The notes under the pieces are model-generated. The model did no database searches. It was not told the origin of the DNA and was given only the letters and a program-made list of their open reading frames with translations. A stretch of DNA of 64,000 bases from Pseudomonas fragi (GTDB lineage Bacteria > Pseudomonadota > Gammaproteobacteria > Pseudomonadales > Pseudomonadaceae), in assembly GCF_900105835.1 (NCBI RefSeq), contig NZ_LT629783.1, forward strand, positions 4,052,501-4,116,500, read 5' to 3'. Below are positions 1 through 8,525 of the stretch, piece after piece. The position numbers and the translations under genes are program-made. Positions within the stretch are counted from its first letter, which is position 1. Each line of letters opens with the position of its first letter.

Positions 1-887
1 TCCACCAGCCCGGCTTCCTTGACTGCTTTTACCGTGTCGGTAGGGATTGCGGTCAATGGAAACTGCGTGGTCAGTTGCAGGCCGGGGCGGGCCACTTGCA
101 ACAGCTCCAGCAGGCGATAGGAGCAGTTTTCGTCGAAGAAGAAATAGTCGAACTGGATCTGCTTGAGTTCCCACACATGCTCAACCATGCGCTGGGTTTC
201 TTCGGGTGTCAGATTGAGCCGGTATTCCCACAGGTCGCGGTTTTCCAGGCTGCGGTATTCCGAGAGTTTTTCCTGGTAGGGCACCAGCGCGAACAGGCCC
301 GGATAGCCACCGGCCAAGCCCTTCCAGGCATACAGGATGCTGTTGTCGGAACCCTCGATATAGGCGCCGAAGTTGATCGCATAGCTGAGCAGGGCGGTCT
401 TGTTGTGTTGCACGTCGGCCTGGTCGATGCGTAGCAGGGTATGGCCGAACATGGAGGACGGGCTGTTGAGGTAGGCCGCCGGAAAAATCATCACCGTACT
501 GTGTGGTGCAACGTCCTTGAACCACTGCGTGAACTCTGCGCACTCGGCCTTGGGCAGATCGTTCAGGTTCAGTTGGGCCTTGAGCCAGCGGGTGCGGGCC
601 GGGTAGACGCATTGCGGGTGCTTGTCGCCCAGGCTCAAGGGCGCATACAACGCCTCGACGGTAGCGCGCAGTTCGGCATCGGGGTGATGGGCGCCGTCGG
701 GGGCGAGAAAGAATTTGTCGTCGCTGACATAGCTTCGCCAGCCGCTCAGCTTGCCGGCTTCGTAATGCCCCAGTGAGATCCAGAACGGGTCGTTGGCCAA
801 CTGCTGCACACGTTGATCGTCGATATGGGGTGCGGCATACAGCGGGGCGCAGGCACAGAGCGCCAGGTAGGCAAGGCGTTTGAGCAT
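1..887 (-). CDS. DUF4105 (Lnb N-terminal-like) periplasmic protein, C-terminal part outside window
   Basis: The frame stays open from an ATG at 887 to the left edge, giving the first 295 residues. Residues 1-20 form a signal peptide (MLKRLAYLALCACAPLYAAP), so the protein is exported. The DUF4105 hallmarks are a Gly-His in SSMFGHTLLRI (His149) and an Asn-Cys in DENCSYRLLEL (Cys255), arranged like a His/Cys catalytic pair. The domain is also called Lnb N-terminal periplasmic domain; whether this protein acylates lipoproteins or does something else is unknown. It lies 79 bases downstream of the DUF3015 gene on the same strand, so the two are probably cotranscribed. Confidence 0.8.
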   Translation of the reverse strand, partial: MLKRLAYLALCACAPLYAAPHIDDQRVQQLANDPFWISLGHYEAGKLSGWRSYVSDDKFFLAPDGAHHPDAELRATVEALYAPLSLGDKHPQCVYPARTRWLKAQLNLNDLPKAECAEFTQWFKDVAPHSTVMIFPAAYLNSPSSMFGHTLLRIDQADVQHNKTALLSYAINFGAYIEGSDNSILYAWKGLAGGYPGLFALVPYQEKLSEYRSLENRDLWEYRLNLTPEETQRMVEHVWELKQIQFDYFFFDENCSYRLLELLQVARPGLQLTTQFPLTAIPTDTVKAVKEAGLV

Positions 888-932
888 GTTCGGCAACTGT
901 TGTCAGACGAAGGGAAGTGAAGCAGGAGAATA

Positions 933-952
933 CCCGCTCCGGGAGGAGCGGG
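933..952. other. hairpin between the DUF3015 and DUF4105 genes
   Basis: CCCGCTCC, a four-base loop and GGAGCGGG form a perfect 8-bp stem between the two minus-strand genes. No T tract follows on the minus strand, so it is probably an mRNA processing or attenuating structure and not a full terminator. Confidence 0.4.
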
Positions 953-966
953 CAGGTCTCATTGAC

Positions 967-1455
967 TTACGCCGCGGTGGCGTACTTGGCCAGGCGTGCA
1001 TCGCCCTTGAGGATGGCCAGGGTGTTGGAGTGAACGTCTTCAGCCGTGACATCGGCCTTGCTGAAGATCTGCTGGAAGTGCTCGTGGGTGACGGCGGCGA
1101 AGTGCTCGCGGTCTTCAGGGGCGACGCCCAGGACCACCGCGTAAGTGGTCAGTGCTTCGCCATTGCCTTTGGCCATGTCTTCGGACAGCTCGTTCATCAT
1201 GCCATTCATGGCAATCCACGATTTGCCGCCGTAGGTCAGGGCGTCCTTGGTGGTACAGCCGTTGGTGCCGGAGGTCATGCCGAAGGTGGCGTTGCCGGAC
1301 GTGCCGTTGGTGGTGGATGCCAGGAAGTGGGCAGGGGTGCCACGCTGGCCCTCGAACAACATGTTGCCCCAACCGCAGTTCGGGCCGCCCGGTGCCTGGG
1401 CCATGGCATTGAGGGAAACAACTGTAAAGAGAGTACCAAGAAGAATCCGTTTCAT
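967..1455 (-). CDS. DUF3015 family exported protein
   Basis: This 162-residue protein begins with a signal peptide (MKRILLGTLFTVVSLNAMAQA) and matches the DUF3015 family in size and in its GGPNCGWGNMLFEGQRG start and TNGTSGNATFGMTSGTNGC segment. Two conserved cysteines (NCGWG and NGCTTK) could form a disulfide in the periplasm. The function is unknown. The DUF4105 gene follows on the same strand, and I recall these families being adjacent in other pseudomonads, which suggests a shared envelope role. The gene is divergent from the Lon-like protease gene. Confidence 0.8.
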   Translation of the reverse strand: MKRILLGTLFTVVSLNAMAQAPGGPNCGWGNMLFEGQRGTPAHFLASTTNGTSGNATFGMTSGTNGCTTKDALTYGGKSWIAMNGMMNELSEDMAKGNGEALTTYAVVLGVAPEDREHFAAVTHEHFQQIFSKADVTAEDVHSNTLAILKGDARLAKYATAA

Positions 1456-1728
1456 AAGCTGTGTTCTCTATAGGTGTGCAACCAATGGACAAGGGTTTCT
1501 GGCCCTGAAGCGCCAGTACGGGCCAGTTATGCCTTCCAGCCGCGTAACAGCTTGGAGTCTAGGCACGATCGGCAGGTTCCGTGATTTTTTGTAAAACAAT
1601 CTCTGCCGGAACACATTTCACCCCCGTAAACACTGGGGGGCGAGTTTTCCCGTGTTGTACGCCTTGCCAGTGATGTACAGCCAGCGCCAGAATGCTGCCA
1701 TCTGCCCCGCCCGATGTAAGGAAGCCCG

Positions 1729-4167
1729 ATGCCTGATTCTGTTGCCACCAGCTTGCGTCTAGCGCCTGATGCGCTAACCCGTCCTTTTTCTGCTGAACAG
1801 TTCAGCTTCTCGAACACCAATGATCTGGAACCTTTCCGCGGCATTCTCGGCCAGGAACGTGCGGTCGAAGCCTTGCAGTTCGGCGTGGCCATGCCTCGCC
1901 CGGGTTACAACGTATTTGTCATGGGCGAGCCGGGTACGGGTCGCTTCTCGTTCGTCAAACGCTACCTCAAGGCCGAGGGCAAGCGCCTGAAGTCGCCGAG
2001 CGACTGGGTCTACGTCAACAACTTTGACGAACCCCGCGAGCCCCGAGCCCTGGAATTGCCTTCCAGTAGCGCGGGCGCTTTTATTGGCGATATCAACCAT
2101 TTGATCGACAACCTGCTGGCAACCTTCCCGGCCGTGTTCGAACACCCGACTTATCAACAGCGCAAAAGCGCGATCGATCGCGGTTTCAATCAGCGTTATG
2201 ACCGCGCCCTGGATGTGATCGAGCGCCTGGCCCTGGAAAAAGGCGTGGCGTTGTATCGCGACAGCAGCAACGTGGCCTTCACGCCGATGAGCGATGGCAA
2301 GGCGCTGGACGAAGCCGAATTCTCGCAATTGCCTGAAGCCGATCGCGAACGCTTCCACGAGGATATTTCCGAACTGGAAGAGCGACTGAACGAAGAGCTG
2401 GCCAGCCTGCCGCAGTGGAAGCGCGAGTCGAACAACCAGCTGCGCCAGTTGAATGAAGAAACCATTACCCTGGCCCTGCAGCCATTGCTGTCGCCGCTGT
2501 CGCAGAAGTACGCCGAAAATGCTGCGGTGTGCGGCTATCTGCAGGCGATGCAGGTGTACCTGCTGAAAACCGTGGTCGAGCAACTGGTCGACGACAGCAA
2601 GACCGACGCCCAGGCGCGCAAGCTGCTCGATGAGCAGTACCTGCCGAGCCTGGTGGTGGGCCAGCCGCTCAGTGGCGGCGCACCGGTGGTGTTCGAGCCG
2701 CACCCGACCTACGACAACCTGTTTGGCCGTATCGAATACAGCACTGACCAGGGCGCGCTGTACACCACCTATCGCCAGCTGCGCCCCGGCGCCTTGCACC
2801 GTGCCAATGGCGGCTTTCTGATTCTTGAAGCCGAGAAAATGCTCAGCGAGCCATTTGTCTGGGATGCCCTCAAACGCGCCCTGCAATCGCGCAAGCTGAA
2901 AATGGAATCGCCGCTGGGCGAGATGGGCCGCCTGGCCACCGTGACCCTTAACCCGCAGGTTATCCCGCTGCAGGTCAAGGTCATCATCATCGGTGCGCGC
3001 CAGCTGTATTACACGTTGCAGGACCTGGATCCGGACTTCCAGGAGATGTTCCGCGTACTGGTGGATTTCGACGAAGATATCCCGATGGTCGACGAGAGCC
3101 TGGAGCAGTTCGCCCAATTGCTCACCACCCGCACCTCGGAAGAGGGCATGGCGCCATTGACCGCCGGGGCCGTGGCACGCCTGGCCACCTACAGCGCGCG
3201 CCTGGCCGAGCATCAGGGACGTTTGTCGGCGCGTATTGGCGATCTGTTCCAATTGGTCAGCGAGGCGGACTTCATCCGTCACCTGGCGAGCGACGAGATG
3301 ACCGACGCGGGCCATATCGAGCGTGCCCTCAAGGCCAAGGCCACCCGCACCGGGCGTGTGTCGGCGCGCATCCTCGATGACATGCTGGCGGGGATCATCC
3401 TGATCGACACCGATGGCGCGGCCGTGGGCAAGTGCAACGGCCTGACCGTGCTCGAAGTCGGCGACTCGGCGTTTGGCGTGCCTGCACGAATTTCCGCCAC
3501 GGTGTACCCGGGTGGCAGCGGCATTGTCGATATCGAACGCGAGGTTAATCTGGGCCAGCCGATTCACTCCAAGGGGGTGATGATCCTGACCGGGTACCTG
3601 GGCAGCCGTTACGCCCAGGAGTTCCCGCTGGCGATTTCGGCCAGTATCGCGCTGGAACAATCCTACGGTTATGTGGATGGCGACAGTGCGTCGTTGGGTG
3701 AGGCTTGTACGCTGATCTCGGCACTGTCCAAAACACCGCTCAAGCAGTGTTTTGCCATTACCGGTTCGATCAACCAGTTCGGCGAAGTGCAGGCGGTGGG
3801 CGGGGTTAACGAGAAGATCGAAGGCTTCTTCCGCCTTTGCGAAGCGCGTGGGCTGACAGGCGAGCAGGGTGCGATTATCCCGCAGGCCAACGTAGCGACC
3901 TTGATGCTCGACGAGAAGGTTCTGCAGGCAGTGCGCGAGGGCAAGTTCCATGTGTACGCGGTACGCCAGGCCGATGAGGCTTTGAGCCTGCTGGTGGGCG
4001 AGCCTGCCGGTGAACCGGATGCCGAGGGCCAGTTCCCTGAAGGCAGCGTTAACGCCCGAGTGGTCGAGCGGTTGCGGGTGATTGCTGAAATGATCAACGA
4101 CGACGACCTCAAGGAAGCCGAAAAGGAGTTGTTGGCGGAAGCCCTGGCCGCAAAAAAACCGGCCTGA
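1729..4167 (+). CDS. Lon-like ATP-dependent protease (LonB/AAA_32 type)
   Basis: An 812-residue cytoplasmic protease of the LonB-like class, lacking the N domain of classical Lon. Residues 1-500 hold the AAA-type region with a loop of GEPGTGRFS in the Walker A place and GGFLILEAEKML near Walker B. The C-terminal Lon protease domain carries the Ser-Lys dyad: Ser653 in DGDSASLG and Lys696 in NEKIEGF, 43 residues apart as in E. coli Lon. Start ATG is preceded by AAGGAAG. By position it corresponds to P. aeruginosa PA4576. Substrates are unknown; related enzymes act in stress-linked protein turnover. The Walker A motif has Arg where Lys is usual, and Phe where Ser/Thr is usual. Confidence 0.88.
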   Translation: MPDSVATSLRLAPDALTRPFSAEQFSFSNTNDLEPFRGILGQERAVEALQFGVAMPRPGYNVFVMGEPGTGRFSFVKRYLKAEGKRLKSPSDWVYVNNFDEPREPRALELPSSSAGAFIGDINHLIDNLLATFPAVFEHPTYQQRKSAIDRGFNQRYDRALDVIERLALEKGVALYRDSSNVAFTPMSDGKALDEAEFSQLPEADRERFHEDISELEERLNEELASLPQWKRESNNQLRQLNEETITLALQPLLSPLSQKYAENAAVCGYLQAMQVYLLKTVVEQLVDDSKTDAQARKLLDEQYLPSLVVGQPLSGGAPVVFEPHPTYDNLFGRIEYSTDQGALYTTYRQLRPGALHRANGGFLILEAEKMLSEPFVWDALKRALQSRKLKMESPLGEMGRLATVTLNPQVIPLQVKVIIIGARQLYYTLQDLDPDFQEMFRVLVDFDEDIPMVDESLEQFAQLLTTRTSEEGMAPLTAGAVARLATYSARLAEHQGRLSARIGDLFQLVSEADFIRHLASDEMTDAGHIERALKAKATRTGRVSARILDDMLAGIILIDTDGAAVGKCNGLTVLEVGDSAFGVPARISATVYPGGSGIVDIEREVNLGQPIHSKGVMILTGYLGSRYAQEFPLAISASIALEQSYGYVDGDSASLGEACTLISALSKTPLKQCFAITGSINQFGEVQAVGGVNEKIEGFFRLCEARGLTGEQGAIIPQANVATLMLDEKVLQAVREGKFHVYAVRQADEALSLLVGEPAGEPDAEGQFPEGSVNARVVERLRVIAEMINDDDLKEAEKELLAEALAAKKPA

Positions 4168-4183
4168 TCCCTTAAAGCGAAAC

Positions 4184-4297
4184 CTGTGGGAGCGGCAAGC
4201 GCGCGGATTGTGTGAGCTGGCTTGCCTGCGATGCAGGCAGGCACAGTCTGTCATGGCCCTCGCGGCGTTGGCATCGCGGGCAAGCCCGCTCCCACAG
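4184..4297. repeat. REP pair (inverted), downstream of the Lon-like gene
   Basis: Left arm CTGTGGGAGCGGCAAGC and right arm GGGCAAGCCCGCTCCCACAG are inverted copies of the Pseudomonas REP motif, with a degenerate internal REP-like stretch (GCTGGCTTGCCTGCGATGCAG) between them. It sits in the 3' intergenic space and may fold as a large hairpin in the mRNA. Confidence 0.8.
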
Positions 4298-4450
4298 TTT
4301 TGCGATGCCAATCGACAAAGCCGTTGGTCATTGGCGACTTTTCATACTCAGAATTTCTTCTATTCTGATGGCATGGACACAACTGTCGTCACTGGATCGA
4401 TGCAGCCCGTAGTCTGCGGCTGAAGACAGGCTCTACCGAGGGTCGCCGTC

Positions 4451-4768
4451 ATGTCGCGCAACCTTTGCCTTACTCGCCAATGCTTGGGCCTGGTGACCCG
4501 TATTGAATGCAGCATTCGACCGCTGGCAGGCAATAACGGGATGTGGACGCTGCTCTTCGCCGCTGGCCTGGCAGGCGAACAACCCTCCACGATCAAGGCG
4601 CAGGGCCCTTTCCCCGGGCCGTTCGTGGCCGAAACCATTCTTGAATCCATCGTTGAAAGCCTGACCCTGCATGGCTATCAACTGGCTGACGATCCGCAAA
4701 TCTGGTGCCTGCATGTGCAGGCCCAGCTGCGTCAGATCAATGGCGGGCGTTGTCAGGCCTTGCGCTAG
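4451..4768 (+). CDS. PA4575-family conserved hypothetical protein
   Basis: A 105-residue protein (MSRNLCLTRQCLGLVTRIEC...) that I recognise as the small protein conserved beside the Lon-like gene in Pseudomonas (PA4575 family in P. aeruginosa order). It has no signal peptide or membrane segment and four cysteines. Function is unknown. It follows the protease gene after a REP pair; a 16-residue open frame (4373-4423) precedes it by 27 bases. It converges on the lipoprotein gene, whose stop is only 8 bases away. Confidence 0.7.
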   Translation: MSRNLCLTRQCLGLVTRIECSIRPLAGNNGMWTLLFAAGLAGEQPSTIKAQGPFPGPFVAETILESIVESLTLHGYQLADDPQIWCLHVQAQLRQINGGRCQALR

Positions 4769-4776
4769 GCAGTGTT

Positions 4777-6609
4777 TTAGCGTGGTGTGCTGGCTTCCGG
4801 GGCCTTGTCGAGTTTGACTTCAAACCCGTACTCGACAGGGTTGAGCGCGGTGCGGGCATAGCTTTCCAGTTGGGTCGGCTGACCATAAAAGTAATGCACG
4901 TCGAACACCGGCGGGCCATCGGGCTCGGTGCTGTGGCTGACGGCAGTCACTTCCTTCAGATAATTCCCCGTATCGTCCTTGGCAAAAAAGCGCCAGGCCT
5001 CGGCCGGGAACACGTTTTGATCAACGATCAGGGCATTGCCCTTGAGCTCAAGGCCTTTGGGCAGGTGGGCGATATCCAGCACCTGTTTGTCGATATCCGC
5101 GATAAACAGCGGGATTGAGCCAACCGCATAGGCCGGAGTTTCGGGAAACAGGTTCAGGTCGTAGGTGATAACGCCTGCGTGCGGGTCCACATCGAAGGCT
5201 TCGGCAGGCAATTCCAGCGGCTCGCTGCGATTGCCCTTGTCGTCTTCGGCAAAGAAGGTGACCGGCGCGTCAGACTTGTCCGGGAGCGCACCGAGCATTT
5301 CGCTGTTGAACGTAGCCGGGTGGCTGAACTCCAGGGACGCGGCGCTGGCATCTTCCACTGACTGGCTGATCACTACGCTCTTTTCCAGTTGCTCGGGTGC
5401 CAGCGTGGCGTCTTTTAGCGCGTTGGCGGCCTGATCGTCATACACCACGACGTTGAGCGCCAGGGGCTGGATCTCTTTACCCACCACGTTTTTGTCCAGC
5501 ATGCGCACCGGCAGGTCGAGGGCCTTGCGGGTGACGATAGCGCTTGAGAAATCGAGCACATTGATATCGACATTGGCCACCGTGCCGTTGAAGAACACCT
5601 TGCTGTAGTGGTGCGGGTGCAGCTGGTCGAAGGCCTTCTGCTCGTTATCCAGTTGCTGCTCGAACGCGTCACTCCAGGCGGTTTGCTTGAGCATCTCGGC
5701 CAGTTGTTGCTGATAAAACGCCAGTTGCTCGGCATTTTCGTTGATCGATCCCGAACGTGTAAGGAACTGCCCGCTTGCGTCGCGGGCCTGGATGATCAGC
5801 GGATTGAGCGGGGTGTCGCGCACTTGCTCGGCCAGGGGAGCGCTGTTGACGATGTCCACCTCTGCAAAGTTCTTGCCCAGTGCCAGCAGGGTGACGCTGA
5901 TTGTGCCGTCGGTCCGGGTTTTACCCACGTCCTTGGCCGTGAGGTTGAAGTTGACCACTTTGCCAGGCGCGATGACTTCGACCTTGCCCTGTAGGGTCAT
6001 GGGCTGGGGCTGTTGGGTATTGGCGGTTTCAACCCCGTCGATATAGGGGTAAGTGACAGTCAGGTCGTCGGGGTTGCTCAGGTTGGCGCTGGAGGGGCTT
6101 AGCTGGATACCCGGGTCGCTTTCGGACCACTCCGGCTGGAAGGGCACCACTTGTTTGTTGCTCAGGGTCACCGACTGCCATTCCAGGGCATGGGGGAACG
6201 GGAACTCGGCTGCACTGTTGAGCGGAAACGGGAATACCGGTTCCAGGTCCGTCAGGTAATCGGAGCTTGAGGCCTTGCGCAGTACAAACAAGCCGTTGAT
6301 ATAGGTATCGGTAAGCGCCTGGCTGCTGGGGTAGTGCTTGAGCAATGCCAGGTCATCGGCGCCGTATTCGGTCTCGATCGGCTTGTCCTGCAGTTTGAGG
6401 CGCGCACGTTCGAGCAACAGCAGGGACCCGCCGAGGTCGGCCACAGCATCTTTGAGTTGCTGATCCTTGATGCCGTCCAGGCTCTGTTCGAACGCTGCAC
6501 TGCGCTGCTCCAGGCTGGCCTGCTGGTGTTCGTCGTCAGGAGAACAGCCGCCGACCGCGAGCAATGCCATCGAGAACCCAAAACAAGCCAAGGGGAATCG
6601 CAGATCCAT
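4777..6609 (-). CDS. large putative lipoprotein of unknown function
   Basis: Starting at the ATG at 6609 gives 610 residues with a lipoprotein signal peptide: MDLRFPLACFGFSMALLAVGGC, lipobox AVGGC, then SPDDEHQQ. An in-frame start further upstream would bury this signal, so it is rejected. The mature protein is soluble, with a helical N-terminal part (about residues 30-90), then beta-rich segments (for example TLQGKVEVIAPGKVVNFNLT) that look like Ig-like or adhesin-type modules. Asp follows Ser after the lipidated Cys. I recognise no named domain. It is a single-gene unit converging with the PA4575-family gene and divergent from yqhA. Confidence 0.75.
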   Translation of the reverse strand: MDLRFPLACFGFSMALLAVGGCSPDDEHQQASLEQRSAAFEQSLDGIKDQQLKDAVADLGGSLLLLERARLKLQDKPIETEYGADDLALLKHYPSSQALTDTYINGLFVLRKASSSDYLTDLEPVFPFPLNSAAEFPFPHALEWQSVTLSNKQVVPFQPEWSESDPGIQLSPSSANLSNPDDLTVTYPYIDGVETANTQQPQPMTLQGKVEVIAPGKVVNFNLTAKDVGKTRTDGTISVTLLALGKNFAEVDIVNSAPLAEQVRDTPLNPLIIQARDASGQFLTRSGSINENAEQLAFYQQQLAEMLKQTAWSDAFEQQLDNEQKAFDQLHPHHYSKVFFNGTVANVDINVLDFSSAIVTRKALDLPVRMLDKNVVGKEIQPLALNVVVYDDQAANALKDATLAPEQLEKSVVISQSVEDASAASLEFSHPATFNSEMLGALPDKSDAPVTFFAEDDKGNRSEPLELPAEAFDVDPHAGVITYDLNLFPETPAYAVGSIPLFIADIDKQVLDIAHLPKGLELKGNALIVDQNVFPAEAWRFFAKDDTGNYLKEVTAVSHSTEPDGPPVFDVHYFYGQPTQLESYARTALNPVEYGFEVKLDKAPEASTPR

Positions 6610-6751
6610 GGTTCGGTTTTCCTGTCCGTAAACAATGCTGAGGGTGTGGACACTAGCAGAAAATGTTTTTACAGGCTGTTTCCAGCCCTTTAACACGGTG
6701 CTTTTCTCACTGATATACTCGCGCCCATTTTGTTACGTCCTGTGAGATTCA

Positions 6752-7240
6752 ATGGAACGCTTTATCGAAAATGCAATGTACGCCTCGCGCTGGATTTTGG
6801 CGCCAATTTACTTCGGGCTTTCGCTGGGCCTGCTGGCTTTGGCGTTGAAGTTCTTCCAGGAAGTGTTTCATGTAATCCCCAACGTGTTTGCGCTAACTGA
6901 GTCGGATTTGATCCTGGTCATCCTGTCGCTGATCGACATGGCGCTGGTGGGCGGTTTGCTGGTGATGGTGATGATTTCCGGCTACGAGAACTTTGTCTCG
7001 CAACTGGATATCGACGAGCACAAGGAGAAGCTCAGCTGGCTGGGCACGATGGACTCCACCTCGTTGAAAATGAAAGTCGCGGCATCGATCGTGGCGATCT
7101 CATCGATCCATCTGCTGCGGGTATTTATGGATGCACGCAATATCGAGACCGAGTACCTGATGTGGTATGTGATCATTCACATGACCTTTGTGGTTTCGGC
7201 GTTTGCGATGGGCTACCTGGATAAATTGACCAAACACTAA
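6752..7240 (+). CDS. YqhA-family (UPF0114/TIGR00645) inner membrane protein
   Basis: A 162-residue protein matching the UPF0114 family over its whole length: [20 protein letters not shown] at the N terminus and [10 protein letters not shown] at the C terminus. Four hydrophobic segments (about residues 14-36, 50-73, 108-126 and 136-154) suggest a polytopic inner membrane protein. The family is widespread in proteobacteria and its activity is not established. It is transcribed alone, divergently from the lipoprotein gene, and corresponds in order to PA4574. Confidence 0.88.
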   Translation: MERFIENAMYASRWILAPIYFGLSLGLLALALKFFQEVFHVIPNVFALTESDLILVILSLIDMALVGGLLVMVMISGYENFVSQLDIDEHKEKLSWLGTMDSTSLKMKVAASIVAISSIHLLRVFMDARNIETEYLMWYVIIHMTFVVSAFAMGYLDKLTKH

Positions 7241-7383
7241 GGGCTGCCCGCAGGTTGCGCGCCAACCCGGGCTGCGAAGGCTTTGGGGGCTGTGGTAGTC
7301 TGCTGGCCCTTTTTTGGTTCGGGGTGTTCGCCAGCCGCGGCTAGCGCGGTTTTTCCGGGCACCCCCCACAGCGGAGCAGTGTT

Positions 7384-8001
7384 ATGTCCGAAGTAAATCT
7401 GTCGACCGACGAAACTCGCGTCAGCTACGGCATTGGCCGTCAGCTGGGTGACCAGCTGCGCGACAACCCGCCACCTGGCATCAGCCTGGACGCCATCCTG
7501 GCTGGCCTGACTGACGCTTACGCGGGCAAGGAAAGCCGTGTAGGTCAGGAAGAAATGTCGGCAAGCTTCAAGGTGATCCGCGAGATCATGCAAGCTGAAG
7601 CAGCTGCCAAGGCAGAAGCTGCAGCAGGCGAAGGCAAGGCTTTCCTGGCTGAAAACGCCAAGAAAGACGGCATCACCACCCTGGCTTCCGGCTTGCAATT
7701 CGAAGTTGTGACTGCCGGTGAAGGCGCCAAGCCATCGCGTGAAGACACCGTGCGTGTTCACTACCACGGTACCCTGATCGACGGCACTGTATTTGACAGC
7801 TCCTACGATCGTGGTCAGCCAGCTGAATTCCCGGTTGGCGGCGTGATCGCCGGCTGGACTGAAGCCCTGCAACTGATGAACGCCGGCAGCAAATGGCGCA
7901 TCTATGTGCCGAGCGAACTGGCTTACGGCGCCCAAGGCGTTGGCAGCATTGCTCCGCACAGCGTGCTGGTATTCGACGTTGAGCTGCTGGACGTTCTGTA
8001 A
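7384..8001 (+). CDS. fklB: FKBP-type peptidyl-prolyl isomerase FklB
   Basis: A 205-residue FKBP22-type protein. The N-terminal region (residues 1-95) is the helical dimerisation domain typical of FklB/Mip-like proteins, rich in Ala and Glu (AEAAAKAEAAAGEGKAFL). The C-terminal FKBP domain holds VRVHYHGTLIDGTVFDSSYDR, GVIAGWTEALQLM and IPPHS-like IAPHSVLVFDVELL motifs. No signal peptide is visible, so it should fold proteins in the cytoplasm. It corresponds to PA4572. Confidence 0.93.
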   Translation: MSEVNLSTDETRVSYGIGRQLGDQLRDNPPPGISLDAILAGLTDAYAGKESRVGQEEMSASFKVIREIMQAEAAAKAEAAAGEGKAFLAENAKKDGITTLASGLQFEVVTAGEGAKPSREDTVRVHYHGTLIDGTVFDSSYDRGQPAEFPVGGVIAGWTEALQLMNAGSKWRIYVPSELAYGAQGVGSIAPHSVLVFDVELLDVL

Positions 8002-8022
8002 GAACCCCAGGGTTTGACGTTG

Positions 8023-8050
8023 GCTGCGGGTTTGCTGGCAAACCCGCAGC
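8023..8050. other. long hairpin between convergent genes
   Basis: GCTGCGGGTTTGC pairs perfectly with GCAAACCCGCAGC (13 bp, almost no loop) between the 3' ends of fklB and the small iron-linked gene. No T run follows on either side, so it may protect or end transcripts by a Rho-linked or processing route. Confidence 0.45.
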
Positions 8051-8063
8051 TACATCGGCGCCG

Positions 8064-8336
8064 TCATATTTGTAGCTTGGCGTGGTGCGGGTGAGTGTCA
8101 GTTGTACCGCACGGGCGCAATGCCCGGGCATAGCAGAACAGGAACAGATTGCGTACCAGTTCCTTGAGCACTACCGGCTCGCTTGAGTTGAGCCCGGTGA
8201 AATCCAGGTCGCCCTGATCCTGCAGCTCGTTGAGTGCTTCTTCTTCCAGTACCGCACAGACTTCCCCGGTTTCCCGATGCAGGATTCGCAGGTATGGGTG
8301 TGGACGGTCCAGCCAGGCATCAATTAAATAAGTCAT
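8064..8336 (-). CDS. small conserved hypothetical protein, probably iron-repressed (PA4570-like)
   Basis: A 90-residue protein (MTYLIDAWLDRPHPYLRIL...) with no signal peptide. The ATG at 8336 is chosen because AAGGAG lies 9 bases ahead; an in-frame ATG at 8345 abuts that site directly. A Fur-box-like palindrome lies 26 bases upstream of the start. In P. aeruginosa the small gene PA4570, beside ispB, is, as I recall, strongly induced by iron starvation, and this gene has the same place and operator. The acidic C-terminal half (LNELQDQGDLDFTGL) has no known fold. Function is unknown. Confidence 0.7.
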   Translation of the reverse strand: MTYLIDAWLDRPHPYLRILHRETGEVCAVLEEEALNELQDQGDLDFTGLNSSEPVVLKELVRNLFLFCYARALRPCGTTDTHPHHAKLQI

Positions 8337-8361
8337 GGTCGTCATCTCCTTGATGAATACC

Positions 8362-8380
8362 AATGAGAATAATTCTTATT
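8362..8380 (-). promoter_or_regulatory. Fur box upstream of the PA4570-like gene
   Basis: AATGAGAATAATTCTTATT contains a 7-1-7 inverted repeat, TGAGAAT-A-ATTCTTA, with one mismatched pair. This matches the form of Pseudomonas iron boxes (12 of 19 positions of the classical consensus). Its position just ahead of the start suggests Fur-Fe(II) repression. Confidence 0.7.
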
Positions 8381-8525
8381 CAATTAATAGCAAGTGCCTA
8401 TTGGCGGATTTCTGATCTTTCTGCGTTAGAACTGCTGCGGATCAAAGTGGCTGGCTTTTTGATATTGCTTGGCGGGGAGGGTGAAGCACCTTCCTGCGCA
8501 GGGCGCAGAAAGGCATGCAGCAGAA

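Noticed and set aside
1621..1640. CCCCC...GGGGGG hairpin ahead of the Lon-like gene
   Set aside because: The stem is short, without a T tract or a known operator pattern, so no function is assigned.
1774..4311. A long open frame (about 845 codons) on the strand opposite the Lon-like gene
   Set aside because: It is the antisense shadow of a GC-rich gene; its product has no recognisable domain and biased composition.
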